In this document: positions 1 through 8,217 of the stretch, piece by piece
How the letters are laid out: every line of letters starts with the position of its first letter
How positions within the stretch are numbered: the stretch's first letter is position 1
Source of the DNA: an uncultured Coriobacteriaceae bacterium
GTDB taxonomy: Bacteria > Actinomycetota > Coriobacteriia > Coriobacteriales > Atopobiaceae
Direction of reading: 5' to 3'
DNA: 49,173 nucleotides
Assembly (NCBI GenBank): GCA_947426865.1
Contig: CANEFS010000006.1
Coordinates: 1-49,173, forward strand
Notes under the pieces: model-generated
Seen by the model: the letters and a program-made list of their open reading frames with translations, nothing else
Database searches by the model: none
What the model was told of the DNA's origin: nothing
Position numbers and translations under genes: made by a program

Positions 1-45
1 AACCCGCCGCTTGTGCTCATTTTCTCAACACACAACATACGGGGG

Positions 46-80
46 CAAAAAAATGAGCCCGGCCGAAGCGGGGCTCATTA
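46..80 (-). terminator. Rho-independent terminator after the rubrerythrin gene
   Basis: A 9-bp perfect stem (AATGAGCCC at 52-60 pairing with GGGCTCATT at 71-79) closes a 10-nt loop. Read on the minus strand it is followed by a run of seven T, the classic intrinsic terminator layout. It lies about 105 nt beyond the rubrerythrin stop, and no gene is visible between them. Confidence 0.8.
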
Positions 81-184
81 AAAACTTTCGCGCTGTAATT
101 AAAACAGAGATCCTTTTAAGCGGGCATCGCTTTAAATCTTCAGGTTTTCTCGGCCTTAATTCTTATAGGGAACGCAAATGATTT

Positions 185-733
185 TTAATAGTTTTTGGCG
201 GGTTGCTCAAAGTAGGACTGAGGATGGCCGCAGACGGGGCAAACCTCAGGAGCAGACTCACCAACGTGCAGGTAACCGCATTTTGTGCACTGCCAGACGT
301 TGACGCCGTCGCGCTTGAAGACTTTGTCATTCTCTATACGCTCAACAAGCTTATTGTAGCGCTCTTCATGGGTTTTCTCGATACCTGCGACGAGCTCGAA
401 CTTCTTAGCAATCTCTGTGAAGCCCTCTTCCTCGGCGACTTTTGCAAAACCGGCGTACATCTCTGTCCACTCGTAGTTCTCGCCGCTGGCCGCGTCCTTG
501 AGATTGGTCTTGGTATCAGGCACCGCACCGTTGTGCAGGTACTTGAACCAGACTTTGGCATGGACGGCCTCATTGTTAGAGGTCTCTGTGAAGATGTTGC
601 CAATCTGCACGTAGCCATCTTTTGCCGCTTGTTTGGCGTAATAGCCGTACTTCATGGATGCCTGGGATTCGCCGGCGTAGGCAATCTCAAGATTCTTCTT
701 TGTTTGGGACTCGTTGAATTCAACTTTAGGCAT
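185..733 (-). CDS. rbr: Rubrerythrin (diiron peroxidase)
   Basis: A cytoplasmic non-haem iron protein that reduces hydrogen peroxide in anaerobes, using electrons from rubredoxin or NADH-linked reductases. The 182 residues show the two expected parts. The ferritin-like four-helix domain carries Glu21, the ExxH pair Glu55/His58 and a second Glu/His set near residues 119-123. The C-terminal rubredoxin module has paired cysteines CxxCG at 149-152 and CPVCG at 165-169. The start at 733 is preferred over an upstream in-frame ATG because AAGGAGG lies 5-6 nt before it. The gene lies 94 nt downstream of porB on the same strand, so read-through from the por operon is possible. That pairing suits protection of the oxygen-sensitive iron-sulphur enzyme. 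Confidence 0.95.
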   Translation of the reverse strand: MPKVEFNESQTKKNLEIAYAGESQASMKYGYYAKQAAKDGYVQIGNIFTETSNNEAVHAKVWFKYLHNGAVPDTKTNLKDAASGENYEWTEMYAGFAKVAEEEGFTEIAKKFELVAGIEKTHEERYNKLVERIENDKVFKRDGVNVWQCTKCGYLHVGESAPEVCPVCGHPQSYFEQPAKNY

Positions 734-827
734 GGTTCCTCCTTGCGTTTTGTTCACACACTAATTGCTTTTACCCTCTTTTGGTAACTTTTTCCTACTG
801 ATTTTGCATTTACATCAACATCAGCCA

Positions 828-1853
828 TTACATCTGGAATTGCTCGTGCGAGCCGGACTCTCTCGAGAGGGCTTCGTCAGAGGTCAGCGGCAAGCCGCGC
901 TCCTCGAGAAGTTCTTCGTAGGTCTTGGAGCCAGCGACGCGTGCCTCGTAGTAGCACATGCGACGGTCGACATTCGTTTGGAACTCCTTGATGAGGTGCT
1001 CGTTTCCCGCTTTAAACATATGTTTAAAGCGGCCTTGCGGCTTCAGGAACTCCTCAACGGGCTTGGGGTTCTTGTTGGGTGTCAACTTCCAAACGCCATT
1101 CTCGACTTCAAAGAGAGGCCAGTAGTTCGTCTGAACCGCGAGCTTGGCGATTTCGACCGTCTGGTTGAAGGGCAGACGCCAACCGCGGGGGCAGGGCGCC
1201 ATAACGTTCAGAAAGGTCGGGCCGTCGATGTCGATTGCCTTGGTCGCCTTCGTCACGAGGTCGTTCCAGTTGGAAACGGAGGCCTGCGCGAGATAGGGAA
1301 TGTTGTGGGCCGCAACGATGGAGCTGAGGTCCTTCTCAAAATGACGCTTACCGGGAACGGCAGGGCCTACCTCGGAAGTTGTGGTCCAAGCAGAATACGG
1401 CGTGGCGCCGGAACGCTGGATACCCGTGTTCATGTAGGCACCGTTGTCGTAGCAAACGTAGAGGAAGTCGTGGCCGCGCTCGAGAGCGCCGGAGAGTGCC
1501 TGAAGACCGATGTCGTAGGTTCCGCCGTCGCCGCCAAACGCGATGAACTTGACTTTCTTGTCGGCAGGAATTTTGCCCGCACGCTCCAGCCCGCGGAAAG
1601 CCGCCTCAACGCCAGAAATGGTTGCAGCGCTTGACTGGAAGGTATTGTGAATGAAGCCGCCCGTCCACGAAGTGTAAGGGAATGCGGTCGTAGAAACTTC
1701 CAAGCATCCCGTTGCACTCGAGACAACCACAGGCGTCTTGCCAGCTCCCATCAAGACCTGGCGCACCGCCATAGGTGCTCCGCAGCCACCGCACATGGAG
1801 TGGCCGGGGGTCAGGTGTTGAGGAGTATGAGTGAGTTCTTTAATGTTTGCCAT
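828..1853 (-). CDS. porB: Pyruvate:ferredoxin oxidoreductase, beta subunit (TPP-binding)
   Basis: The thiamine-diphosphate subunit of pyruvate synthase, which cleaves pyruvate to acetyl-CoA and CO2 and passes electrons to ferredoxin. The 341 residues contain the TPP/Mg motif GDGG at 108-111, followed about 27 residues later by an NGAYMNTG segment. Cys21, Cys24, Cys50 and a further Cys in an APCPRGW segment match the four ligands expected for the proximal [4Fe-4S] cluster of this subunit family. AGGAGG stands 7 nt before the ATG. It is the last gene of porC-D-A-B, 12 nt after porA. Substrate assignment to pyruvate rather than 2-oxoisovalerate rests on the subunit order and overall resemblance, not on a decisive residue. 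Confidence 0.9.
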   Translation of the reverse strand: MANIKELTHTPQHLTPGHSMCGGCGAPMAVRQVLMGAGKTPVVVSSATGCLEVSTTAFPYTSWTGGFIHNTFQSSAATISGVEAAFRGLERAGKIPADKKVKFIAFGGDGGTYDIGLQALSGALERGHDFLYVCYDNGAYMNTGIQRSGATPYSAWTTTSEVGPAVPGKRHFEKDLSSIVAAHNIPYLAQASVSNWNDLVTKATKAIDIDGPTFLNVMAPCPRGWRLPFNQTVEIAKLAVQTNYWPLFEVENGVWKLTPNKNPKPVEEFLKPQGRFKHMFKAGNEHLIKEFQTNVDRRMCYYEARVAGSKTYEELLEERGLPLTSDEALSRESGSHEQFQM

Positions 1854-1865
1854 TGCTTCTCCCTC

Positions 1866-3128
1866 CTAGCCCTTATGAGCTGCCGTCTGAGAGTTGGCAA
1901 CAAGGTTGGATTGTGAATCTTTTGCACTAGTACGCGCGCCGACGTAGGTGACACCAATGACGTCGCCTTTCTCGGCAGCGGCGGGAAGCTCTTTCAAGTC
2001 CTCGTAAATCTGGTAGAGAATCTCGAGTGTCACGTCGGCGCCACCCAGACCGTAAATGTAGTTTCTGGTGGGGATGGATACGCCAGCTGTCGCCATAGCA
2101 GCCACTGTTTCTGACCAGAGAGGACCGCCCTGGCCGCCAATGGTCTCGCAGCGGTCCATGATGGCGATGGCCTTGGCGCCCTTAAGGGCAGCTACCAGGT
2201 CGTATGCAGGGAAGGGGCGGAAAACGCGTAGTCCCACGACGCCGACCTTCTCACCATTGGCGCGCAGCTCACGCGCAACGGCACGGGCGTTTCCAATGGA
2301 AGAGCCCATCACGACAATCACGCGCTCGGCGTCTTCCATGCCGTAGGTCTTGACGAACTCGAAGGGGCGACCGGAAAGCTTTTCCCACTCTGCGCCGGCC
2401 TCGCGAAGAACTTTGAAGCTGTTCTCCATGGCTTTGCGCTGGCCCAGTTTCGTCTCCATGTAGAAGTTTCCGAGGTTCGCAAACATGCCGTAGGAGACGG
2501 GGTCTTCCGTGTCGAGAAGAGAATGGGCGGGCTTGTACTGACCCACAAACTCTGCGACCGTCTCGTCGTCCATCAGCTCCGCGCGATCGAGGGCGTGGGA
2601 GGTGATGAAGCCGTCGAGAGTGGTGGCCACGGGAAGCATGACGTCAGGGTGCTCGGCTACGCGGAAGGAAATGAGGGTGTCATCGTAGGCTTCCTGGGCA
2701 TTTTCTGCGAAGAGCATGATCCAGCCCGTGTCGCGGCAACCCATGATATCGGAGTGATCACCGTGAATGTTGATGGGCGCGGAAAGGGCGCGGTTTGCGT
2801 TTGCCATAACGATAGGTAGGCGCATACCGGCCGCAACGTAGAGCTCTTCCCACATGTAGGCGAGGCCCTGAGATGCAGTGGCAGTCACCGTGCGCGCTCC
2901 TGCGGCAGAGGCACCAATGGCAGCTGCCATGGCGGAGTGCTCTGACTCTACGGGCACGAATTCGGTGTGCACCTTGCCGTCTGCGACGAATTTATCGAAT
3001 TCCTCGACGATGATGGTTTGCGGGGTAATAGGATAAACCGGCAAGACGTCGGGGTTTGCCTGGCGGAAAGCCTCTGCAACCATCTGGTCGCCGGAGGCAG
3101 CCATAACGGTTTGTTTTTTCTCGGCCAT
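1866..3128 (-). CDS. porA: Pyruvate:ferredoxin oxidoreductase, alpha subunit
   Basis: The alpha subunit supplies the pyrimidine-binding and transketolase C-terminal domains of the 2-oxoacid:ferredoxin oxidoreductase. The 420-residue product has the family signature TATASQGLAYMWEELY near residue 100, where the substrate- and TPP-facing loop lies, and a C-terminal segment VIVVMGSSIGNARAVAREL typical of domain II. The start at 3128 overlaps the porD stop (TAATG), with GAGGAGG 7-8 nt upstream, so translation is probably coupled. A longer reading frame upstream lies inside porD and is rejected. Length and motifs fit the heterotetrameric (separate-subunit) PFOR, not the fused single-chain enzyme common in clostridia. 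Confidence 0.92.
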   Translation of the reverse strand: MAEKKQTVMAASGDQMVAEAFRQANPDVLPVYPITPQTIIVEEFDKFVADGKVHTEFVPVESEHSAMAAAIGASAAGARTVTATASQGLAYMWEELYVAAGMRLPIVMANANRALSAPINIHGDHSDIMGCRDTGWIMLFAENAQEAYDDTLISFRVAEHPDVMLPVATTLDGFITSHALDRAELMDDETVAEFVGQYKPAHSLLDTEDPVSYGMFANLGNFYMETKLGQRKAMENSFKVLREAGAEWEKLSGRPFEFVKTYGMEDAERVIVVMGSSIGNARAVARELRANGEKVGVVGLRVFRPFPAYDLVAALKGAKAIAIMDRCETIGGQGGPLWSETVAAMATAGVSIPTRNYIYGLGGADVTLEILYQIYEDLKELPAAAEKGDVIGVTYVGARTSAKDSQSNLVANSQTAAHKG

Positions 3129-3502
3129 TATTTGCCCTCCTCTTCTTTTAAGACTTTCTCGGCATGCTCGTGGAGCTCTTTTTCGTCTCCCTTGGCGCGG
3201 ATGTCCTTCTCGACGTGCATCGTCAGGGCATTCACGGGGCAGACCTGCGCACAAACACCACAGCCTTTACAGTGCTCGTAGTCGATGCCGTCCATTTTTT
3301 CGTCCTTGGCCTTGCAGGAGTTGTCCGGACAATACATCCAACACTGCAGGCAGTGGATGCATTTTTCGCTGTCCCAAACGGGACGCTTAACACGCCAGTC
3401 ACCGGTTAGGTGCTTCGTGCCGGTTCCTCCCTCGAGCGTCATTGCTCCCAGAGGAATCTCCTCGTAGGTCCATTTTTCGTTTCCTTCAATGTCCCAAGCC
3501 AT
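3128..3502 (-). CDS. porD: Pyruvate:ferredoxin oxidoreductase, delta subunit (2x[4Fe-4S])
   Basis: A 124-residue bacterial-type ferredoxin subunit that carries electrons from the TPP site to external ferredoxin. Two complete [4Fe-4S] motifs are visible: CIHCLQCWMYCP (about residues 48-59) and CKGCGVCAQVCP (about 78-89). A charged, lysine- and glutamate-rich C-terminal helix follows. GAGGAGG precedes the ATG at a rather long spacing of about 10 nt. The gene is separated from porC by 2 nt and overlaps porA by 1 nt, so the four subunits form one tight operon. Confidence 0.93.
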   Translation of the reverse strand: MAWDIEGNEKWTYEEIPLGAMTLEGGTGTKHLTGDWRVKRPVWDSEKCIHCLQCWMYCPDNSCKAKDEKMDGIDYEHCKGCGVCAQVCPVNALTMHVEKDIRAKGDEKELHEHAEKVLKEEEGK

Positions 3503-3504
3503 AA

Positions 3505-4077
3505 TTAGTGCACCTCCTCGTAAGCGCGATCAATCGAGGCAATGTTTCCCTCAACGACCTTCTCCGGGAATTTCTCAGCGAACGAGTTTTTCACGTACTT
3601 TTTGAGAGAATCAACGTTTATGACGTTCGTCACCTTTGCGAGAGCCCCGGCGATAGGCGTGTTGGGGATGTCGCGGCCGATTGTCTCGACGGCGATGTTT
3701 GAGGCGTCAACGGTTCTGACTTGAACGCCGGCGGGGACCTCAACCGAGACCTCACGGACCTCTTCGGGGGTCATGCGTGTGTTGATGAGGAGGATGCCGT
3801 CTTCCTTCATGCCCTCGCACACATCGATGGTGGGCAGCAAGGTTTCATCCAAAACGATGACGATATCGGGATTCAAGATGTTGTTGTGAATCTCGATAGG
3901 GTCGGAGGAGATGCGCGTGAACGCACGGAGGGGCGCACCTTGGCGCTCTGCTCCAAACTCGGGCATGGACTGGAAGTACTGGCCGTCATCCATCGCCGTT
4001 TCTGCCACGAGGCGAGAAGCGGTAACAGCACCCTGACCAGCACGAGCATGCCAACGGATTTCTGTCAAATTTGGCAT
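3505..4077 (-). CDS. porC: Pyruvate:ferredoxin oxidoreductase, gamma subunit
   Basis: The gamma subunit (190 residues) corresponds to domain III of single-chain PFOR and helps bind coenzyme A. It opens with the recognisable IRWHARAGQGAVTASRL stretch and continues with the SMPEFGAERQGAP segment, both strong family marks. The start at 4077 has AAAGGAG 6 nt upstream. An in-frame ATG 15 nt further upstream lacks a site. This is the first gene of the operon; a long leader containing a GGGTTTT array (plus-strand reading) and a TATACT box lies upstream. Confidence 0.92.
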   Translation of the reverse strand: MPNLTEIRWHARAGQGAVTASRLVAETAMDDGQYFQSMPEFGAERQGAPLRAFTRISSDPIEIHNNILNPDIVIVLDETLLPTIDVCEGMKEDGILLINTRMTPEEVREVSVEVPAGVQVRTVDASNIAVETIGRDIPNTPIAGALAKVTNVINVDSLKKYVKNSFAEKFPEKVVEGNIASIDRAYEEVH

Positions 4078-4106
4078 TGACACTCCTTTCAATTGAGTTG
4101 GTCTCG

Positions 4107-4143
4107 TTTGGGTTTTGGGTTTTGAGTTTTGGGTTTTGGGTTT
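4107..4143. repeat. Telomere-like 7-bp array GGGTTTT x5 in the por leader
   Basis: On the plus strand, five units with exact 7-nt spacing start at 4110, 4117, 4124 (GAG instead of GGG), 4131 and 4138. Four intact G-triplets separated by short T runs meet a loose G-quadruplex pattern on the template strand. The por mRNA therefore carries the C/A-rich complement, 33-67 nt before the porC start codon. Confidence 0.85.
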
Positions 4144-4224
4144 GTTTTATTCGTGGTTTTTGCCTTCTTTGCCCAGTTTTCAGGACATTTTCAGGCCAAA
4201 AAACTCGAGAAGAGCAGCTGTTAA

Positions 4225-4230
4225 AGTATA
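4225..4230 (-). promoter_or_regulatory. Probable -10 box of the por operon
   Basis: TATACT on the minus strand, about 150 nt before porC. A TTGCTT lies 15 bp further upstream but is a poor -35. The same TATACT spelling recurs upstream of the SRP RNA, serS and the dehydrogenase gene in this window. Confidence 0.5.
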
Positions 4231-4268
4231 GCACAACGCTTCGGCAAGCAATGTAGTTGATAGGCGGC

Positions 4269-4302
4269 AAAAACGGCTGGCACGGCTGGCGGATCCGCCG
4301 TT
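4269..4302 (-). terminator. Rho-independent terminator after purL
   Basis: On the minus strand, AACGGC and GCCGTT arms enclose a GC-rich region that includes a perfect 12-bp palindrome (GGCGGATCCGCC, 4288-4299). Five T follow. It sits 30 nt after the purL stop, separating the purine cluster from the por promoter. Confidence 0.65.
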
Positions 4303-4331
4303 GACCCGCCCCCGTCGCCGTTGGCCGCGCC

Positions 4332-7300
4332 TTACTCAAAGTATTCTTTAGCGCTTCTGAAAAGGCCCATGTCGTAGTTGCCGGAAACGTTTTTGTAGAG
4401 CTTTGAGCCGATGCGCTCGGCATGGCCCATCTTGCCTAGAATGCGTCCATCGGACGAGGTAATGCCCTCAATCGCCCAGTCCGAGCCGTTGGGGTTGAAA
4501 CTGGTGTCCATCGAAGGTGCGCCCTCAACGTCGCAATATTGGCTGAGGATTTGCCCGTTTGACGCGAGTTCGTCGAGCACTTCTCGGGGGGAAACAAAGC
4601 GTCCTTCGCCGTGCGAGATGGGAACTTCAAAAACCTCGCCCACGTGGGCGTGATGCATCCAGGGCGACTTCGTCGAGGCAATGCGGATGTGCGCGATGGA
4701 GGACTGGTGGCGGCCAATCTGGTTATACGTCAGCGTCGGCGCGTGCTCGTCGGCGTCTACGATGTGGCCAAACGGCACGAGGCCCAGCTTGATGAGCGCT
4801 TGGAATCCGTTGCAAATGCCGAGCATGAGGCCGTCTCGGTTGTCGAGAAGGTCGTGGATTGCTTCTTTCAGGCGCGCATTTTTGAGAAACGAAACGATGA
4901 ACTTGGCCGATCCGTCGGGCTCGTCTCCTCCCGAGAAACCCCCGGGCAGGAAAATAATTTGCGAGGCGCGGATTTGCTGCTCGAAGATTTCGGCGGACTC
5001 TTGGAGGGCGGCCGGCGTGAGATTTTTAATGAGGTGAATTTGCGGGTCGAGGCCGACGGCGAGGCAGGCTCGAGCAGAATCGTACTCACAATTTGTGCCC
5101 GGGAAGACGGGGATGGCCACGCGCGGTTTTGCAATACTCGTCTTTGCGTGGGTGGCGCCGCAGGACCCGGCGTAGGAAAGGATTGGGGGTGTGTGCTGCT
5201 GGGTGGTGGTAGTGGGATAGACGTCAGCTAAAACTTTTTCGTTTTCTGACAGGAGCTCAGCGATGCTTTCTTTTTGTCCCGCAAGCTCAATGGTGGGCCC
5301 TGTTTGAGTCCGTCCCAAAAGTGTTACGAATTCGTCTTGGTCATCGAGGGGGGCCTCAGTTTCGATGATGAGCGCGCCGGGATAGCGGCCAAACCAATCG
5401 ATGTTGCTGGTGTGCGTGTCCGGCGTCGAGGAAGCTTTCGGGGCATCGGCTTCTTCTTGGAAACCGATGGCGTTGCCGAAACTCATGTTGACGACGGCCT
5501 CGGCCGGTGTCTTGTCCAAAGCGTAGGCAGCCTTGATTTTTCCTTCTTGTGCGATTTTGCGGAATTGGCGCCAAGCCGCCTTAAGTTTCTCGGCATGTTT
5601 GGCGAGGTCTGTTGCGGCAAGGGCGTCATCGGTGGAGTTCGCAACAGGCGCGGGACCGTATTTATATACATAGTGGTTCGGGGCTTTGAACTCGTTCGAG
5701 ATGAGCTCGTCGGCGTCGATGGGCGCGACAGCGAAGGACAGAACGGTGGGCGGGACATCGAGGTCCATGAACGTTCCCGACATCGAATCCTTGCCTCCAA
5801 TGGCCGCCGCCTCGAAATCAATCTGCGCATCGAGCGTGCCAAGAAGAGCAGCGAAGGGCTTGCCCCAGCGATGCGGGTCGTCTCCGAGCTTCTCGAAATA
5901 TTCTTGGAGGGTGAGGTAGGCCGTTTGGTAGTCAGCGCCCGCGGCAACAATTTTTGCGAGCGAGTCGACCACGCTTTGGTAGGCGCCTCGATAGGGATTT
6001 TTGACGAGCTCATCCAGGTCGCAGCCAAACGCCATGAGGCCCGCTTGCTTCGTCTCCTCGTCGGGCATCACGGGAAGGAGTGCGGCCATCGCTTGCGCGG
6101 GCGTGCGCTGGTAGCGGCCGCCGTAGGGCATGAAAAGCGAACCGGCGCCGACCGTGGAGTCGAAGCGCTCGACGAGGCCGCGCTGGGAGGCAGTGTTCAG
6201 TTGCGCCATGAGGGCTTTGAGGGACGCAGGGGTGGGGTGCGTGGAGTGGGCGGTTTTCTCGGCTGGTGTATCGCGCGCGGCATTTTCGTCTTGCGCGTTC
6301 GTTGCATCCACCGCGACGTCAGCGCTACGGTCCGCGCCGTTCGTGTCGAGAAACGCGCGCGACAAGTTAGCGATCTCTTGCCCCTGCCACATCATTTTCA
6401 TGCGCGGGCTTTCTGTGACGTAGGCCACCGGATACGCTTCAAGATTTTCTTCGGCGGCAAGCTGGCAGAACTTCTCGACATCGGTGGTGGCGACGACACA
6501 GGCCATGCGCTCCTGCGACTCCGAGATAGCTAGCTCGGTGCCGTCCATGCCTTCGTACTTTTTGCGAACGGCATCCAAGTCGATTTCGAGACCGGGGGCC
6601 AGCTCGCCAATAGCAACGCTCACACCGCCCGCGCCAAAATCGTTGCAGCGCTTGATGAGGCGCGTGACATCCTTGTTGCGAAAGAGTCGCTGAATTTTGC
6701 GCTCCTCGGGGGCGTTTCCTTTTTGAACTTCGGAGGCCATCGTATCGAGCGAAGTTTTGCTGTGGCTTTTGGAAGAGCCCGTCGCCCCGCCAATGCCGTC
6801 GCGACCGGTGCGTCCTCCCAGCAAAACGACAACGTCTCCGGGCGCTGGCACTTCTCGCTTAACGTGGTCGGCAGGGGCCGCGGCCACCACCGCTCCGCAC
6901 TCCAGATGCTTGGCGACGAAGCCCTCGTTGTAAAGCTCGCGCACGAATCCGGTCGCAAGGCCAATCTGGTTTCCGTAAGACGAGTAGCCCTCTGCCGCTG
7001 TGGTTGCAATCTTTTTCTGCGGCAACTTTGCGGCAAGCGTTTCCGAGAAAGGCGTGCGCGGGTCGCCACCTCCGGTGATGCGCATCGCTTGGTGCACGTA
7101 AGCGCGCCCCGACAGAGGATCGCGAATGCAACCGCCGATGCAGGTTGCAGCGCCACCGAACGGCTCGATTTCTGTGGGGTGATTATGCGTCTCGTTCTTG
7201 AACATGAAGAGCCAATCTTCGTCGCGCCCGTTCACATTGGCGCCGATATGAATCGAGCACGAATTAATCTCTTCCGACTCGTCGAGCTCAGGAATTTTGC

Positions 7301-8159
7301 CCGCTTTCTTCAGCGCCTTCGTGCCCAGGGTCGCGATGTCCATCAAAGTTTTAGGGCGCGCGGCGGCCTTCTCTTCTCCAAAGACTTTCTCGCGAAGGTC
7401 AAGGTAGCGCTGGTATGAAGCGGCGATTTCTTCGTTTTCAATTTCGATATTTTCTAGGTGGGTCGAGAAGGTCGTGTGGCGGCAGTGGTCCGACCAGTAC
7501 GTGTCGACGACGCGAATTTCTGTGATAGTAGGGTCGCGGTGCTCCTCGTCTGCAAAGTAGCGTTGCAAGAAACGGATGTCGGCGCCGTCCATCGCAAGGC
7601 CGAGAGAATCGCGCAGCTCGTCGAGTTCCTCTTCGCTCATGGTCGTGAAGCCGTCGATTGTCGCAACCGGTTTTGGCGCCTCCACTTTTTGTGAAAGAGT
7701 TGCCGGCTTTTCAGCGCCCACGATGTGCGACTCAACCGGGTTCAAAAGATAGTTCTCAATTTTTTTGAGGTCGTCGTTTGTGAGATTGCCCTTGAACTCG
7801 TACACCTGAGCGCTTGCAATCTTGGGGCGCTCGCCTCCGTGAAGGAGTTGGATGCACTGCGCGCATGAATCGGCGCGTTGGTCGAACTGCCCGGGGAGCG
7901 CTTGGATAACGAGCGGGTGGCTATAGCCTTCTTTGGCGGGATATTCTTCGAGGTAGAAGGAGTCAACGAGAGGTGCTGCAAAAACCGTTTTGAGGGCGCT
8001 TGTCAGCACTTCTTCACTTATGCCCTCGGCGTCGTAGCGCACGAGCTCGCGCACGCCTTGAAGCGCGGTGATGCCCAGAAAGTTTTGAATCTCTTGGGCA
8101 AGCTGCGAAGCTTTGGGAGAAGCGCCCGGTTTTTTCTCGACGTAAATTCTTGAAACCAT
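4332..8159 (-). CDS. purL: Phosphoribosylformylglycinamidine synthase, single-chain PurL
   Basis: Converts FGAR, ATP and glutamine to FGAM (step 4 of purine synthesis). At 1275 residues it is the long form carrying the PurS-like N-terminal, the two-lobed synthetase and the glutaminase domain in one chain. The N-terminal 150 residues include a PurS-like part. The synthetase shows HNHPTEIEPFGGAATCIGG and a GGRTGRDGIGGATGSS loop. The glutaminase near the C-terminus starts at VAIPVFPGTNCEYDSARA, has the nucleophile Cys in GICNGFQAL and the His in SHGEGRF. The ATG at 8159 has AAGGA about 6 nt upstream, inside a duplicated repeat. It is the last gene of the purine cluster. Confidence 0.95.
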   Translation of the reverse strand: MVSRIYVEKKPGASPKASQLAQEIQNFLGITALQGVRELVRYDAEGISEEVLTSALKTVFAAPLVDSFYLEEYPAKEGYSHPLVIQALPGQFDQRADSCAQCIQLLHGGERPKIASAQVYEFKGNLTNDDLKKIENYLLNPVESHIVGAEKPATLSQKVEAPKPVATIDGFTTMSEEELDELRDSLGLAMDGADIRFLQRYFADEEHRDPTITEIRVVDTYWSDHCRHTTFSTHLENIEIENEEIAASYQRYLDLREKVFGEEKAAARPKTLMDIATLGTKALKKAGKIPELDESEEINSCSIHIGANVNGRDEDWLFMFKNETHNHPTEIEPFGGAATCIGGCIRDPLSGRAYVHQAMRITGGGDPRTPFSETLAAKLPQKKIATTAAEGYSSYGNQIGLATGFVRELYNEGFVAKHLECGAVVAAAPADHVKREVPAPGDVVVLLGGRTGRDGIGGATGSSKSHSKTSLDTMASEVQKGNAPEERKIQRLFRNKDVTRLIKRCNDFGAGGVSVAIGELAPGLEIDLDAVRKKYEGMDGTELAISESQERMACVVATTDVEKFCQLAAEENLEAYPVAYVTESPRMKMMWQGQEIANLSRAFLDTNGADRSADVAVDATNAQDENAARDTPAEKTAHSTHPTPASLKALMAQLNTASQRGLVERFDSTVGAGSLFMPYGGRYQRTPAQAMAALLPVMPDEETKQAGLMAFGCDLDELVKNPYRGAYQSVVDSLAKIVAAGADYQTAYLTLQEYFEKLGDDPHRWGKPFAALLGTLDAQIDFEAAAIGGKDSMSGTFMDLDVPPTVLSFAVAPIDADELISNEFKAPNHYVYKYGPAPVANSTDDALAATDLAKHAEKLKAAWRQFRKIAQEGKIKAAYALDKTPAEAVVNMSFGNAIGFQEEADAPKASSTPDTHTSNIDWFGRYPGALIIETEAPLDDQDEFVTLLGRTQTGPTIELAGQKESIAELLSENEKVLADVYPTTTTQQHTPPILSYAGSCGATHAKTSIAKPRVAIPVFPGTNCEYDSARACLAVGLDPQIHLIKNLTPAALQESAEIFEQQIRASQIIFLPGGFSGGDEPDGSAKFIVSFLKNARLKEAIHDLLDNRDGLMLGICNGFQALIKLGLVPFGHIVDADEHAPTLTYNQIGRHQSSIAHIRIASTKSPWMHHAHVGEVFEVPISHGEGRFVSPREVLDELASNGQILSQYCDVEGAPSMDTSFNPNGSDWAIEGITSSDGRILGKMGHAERIGSKLYKNVSGNYDMGLFRSAKEYFE

Positions 8160-8160
8160 C

Positions 8161-8217
8161 TTTGTCCTTCTTGTCGTTTTGTCCTTCTTGTCGCTTTAGT
8201 CGTTCTTGTTGTTTTGG
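8161..8217. repeat. 17-18 bp tandem array spanning the purD stop and purL Shine-Dalgarno site
   Basis: Three degenerate copies whose shared core on the minus strand is ACAAGAA, spaced 18 and 17 nt. The first copy encodes the last residues of PurD. The second and third each contain AAGAAGGAC, so the purL ribosome-binding sequence is present twice, the nearer copy being correctly placed before the purL ATG. Confidence 0.8.

Noticed and set aside
5274-6533. Long plus-strand open frame (419 codons) inside purL
   Set aside because: It is antisense to PurL, which has intact motifs throughout. Composition is Arg/Gly/Val-rich, as expected of a complementary reading, and no ribosome site is present.
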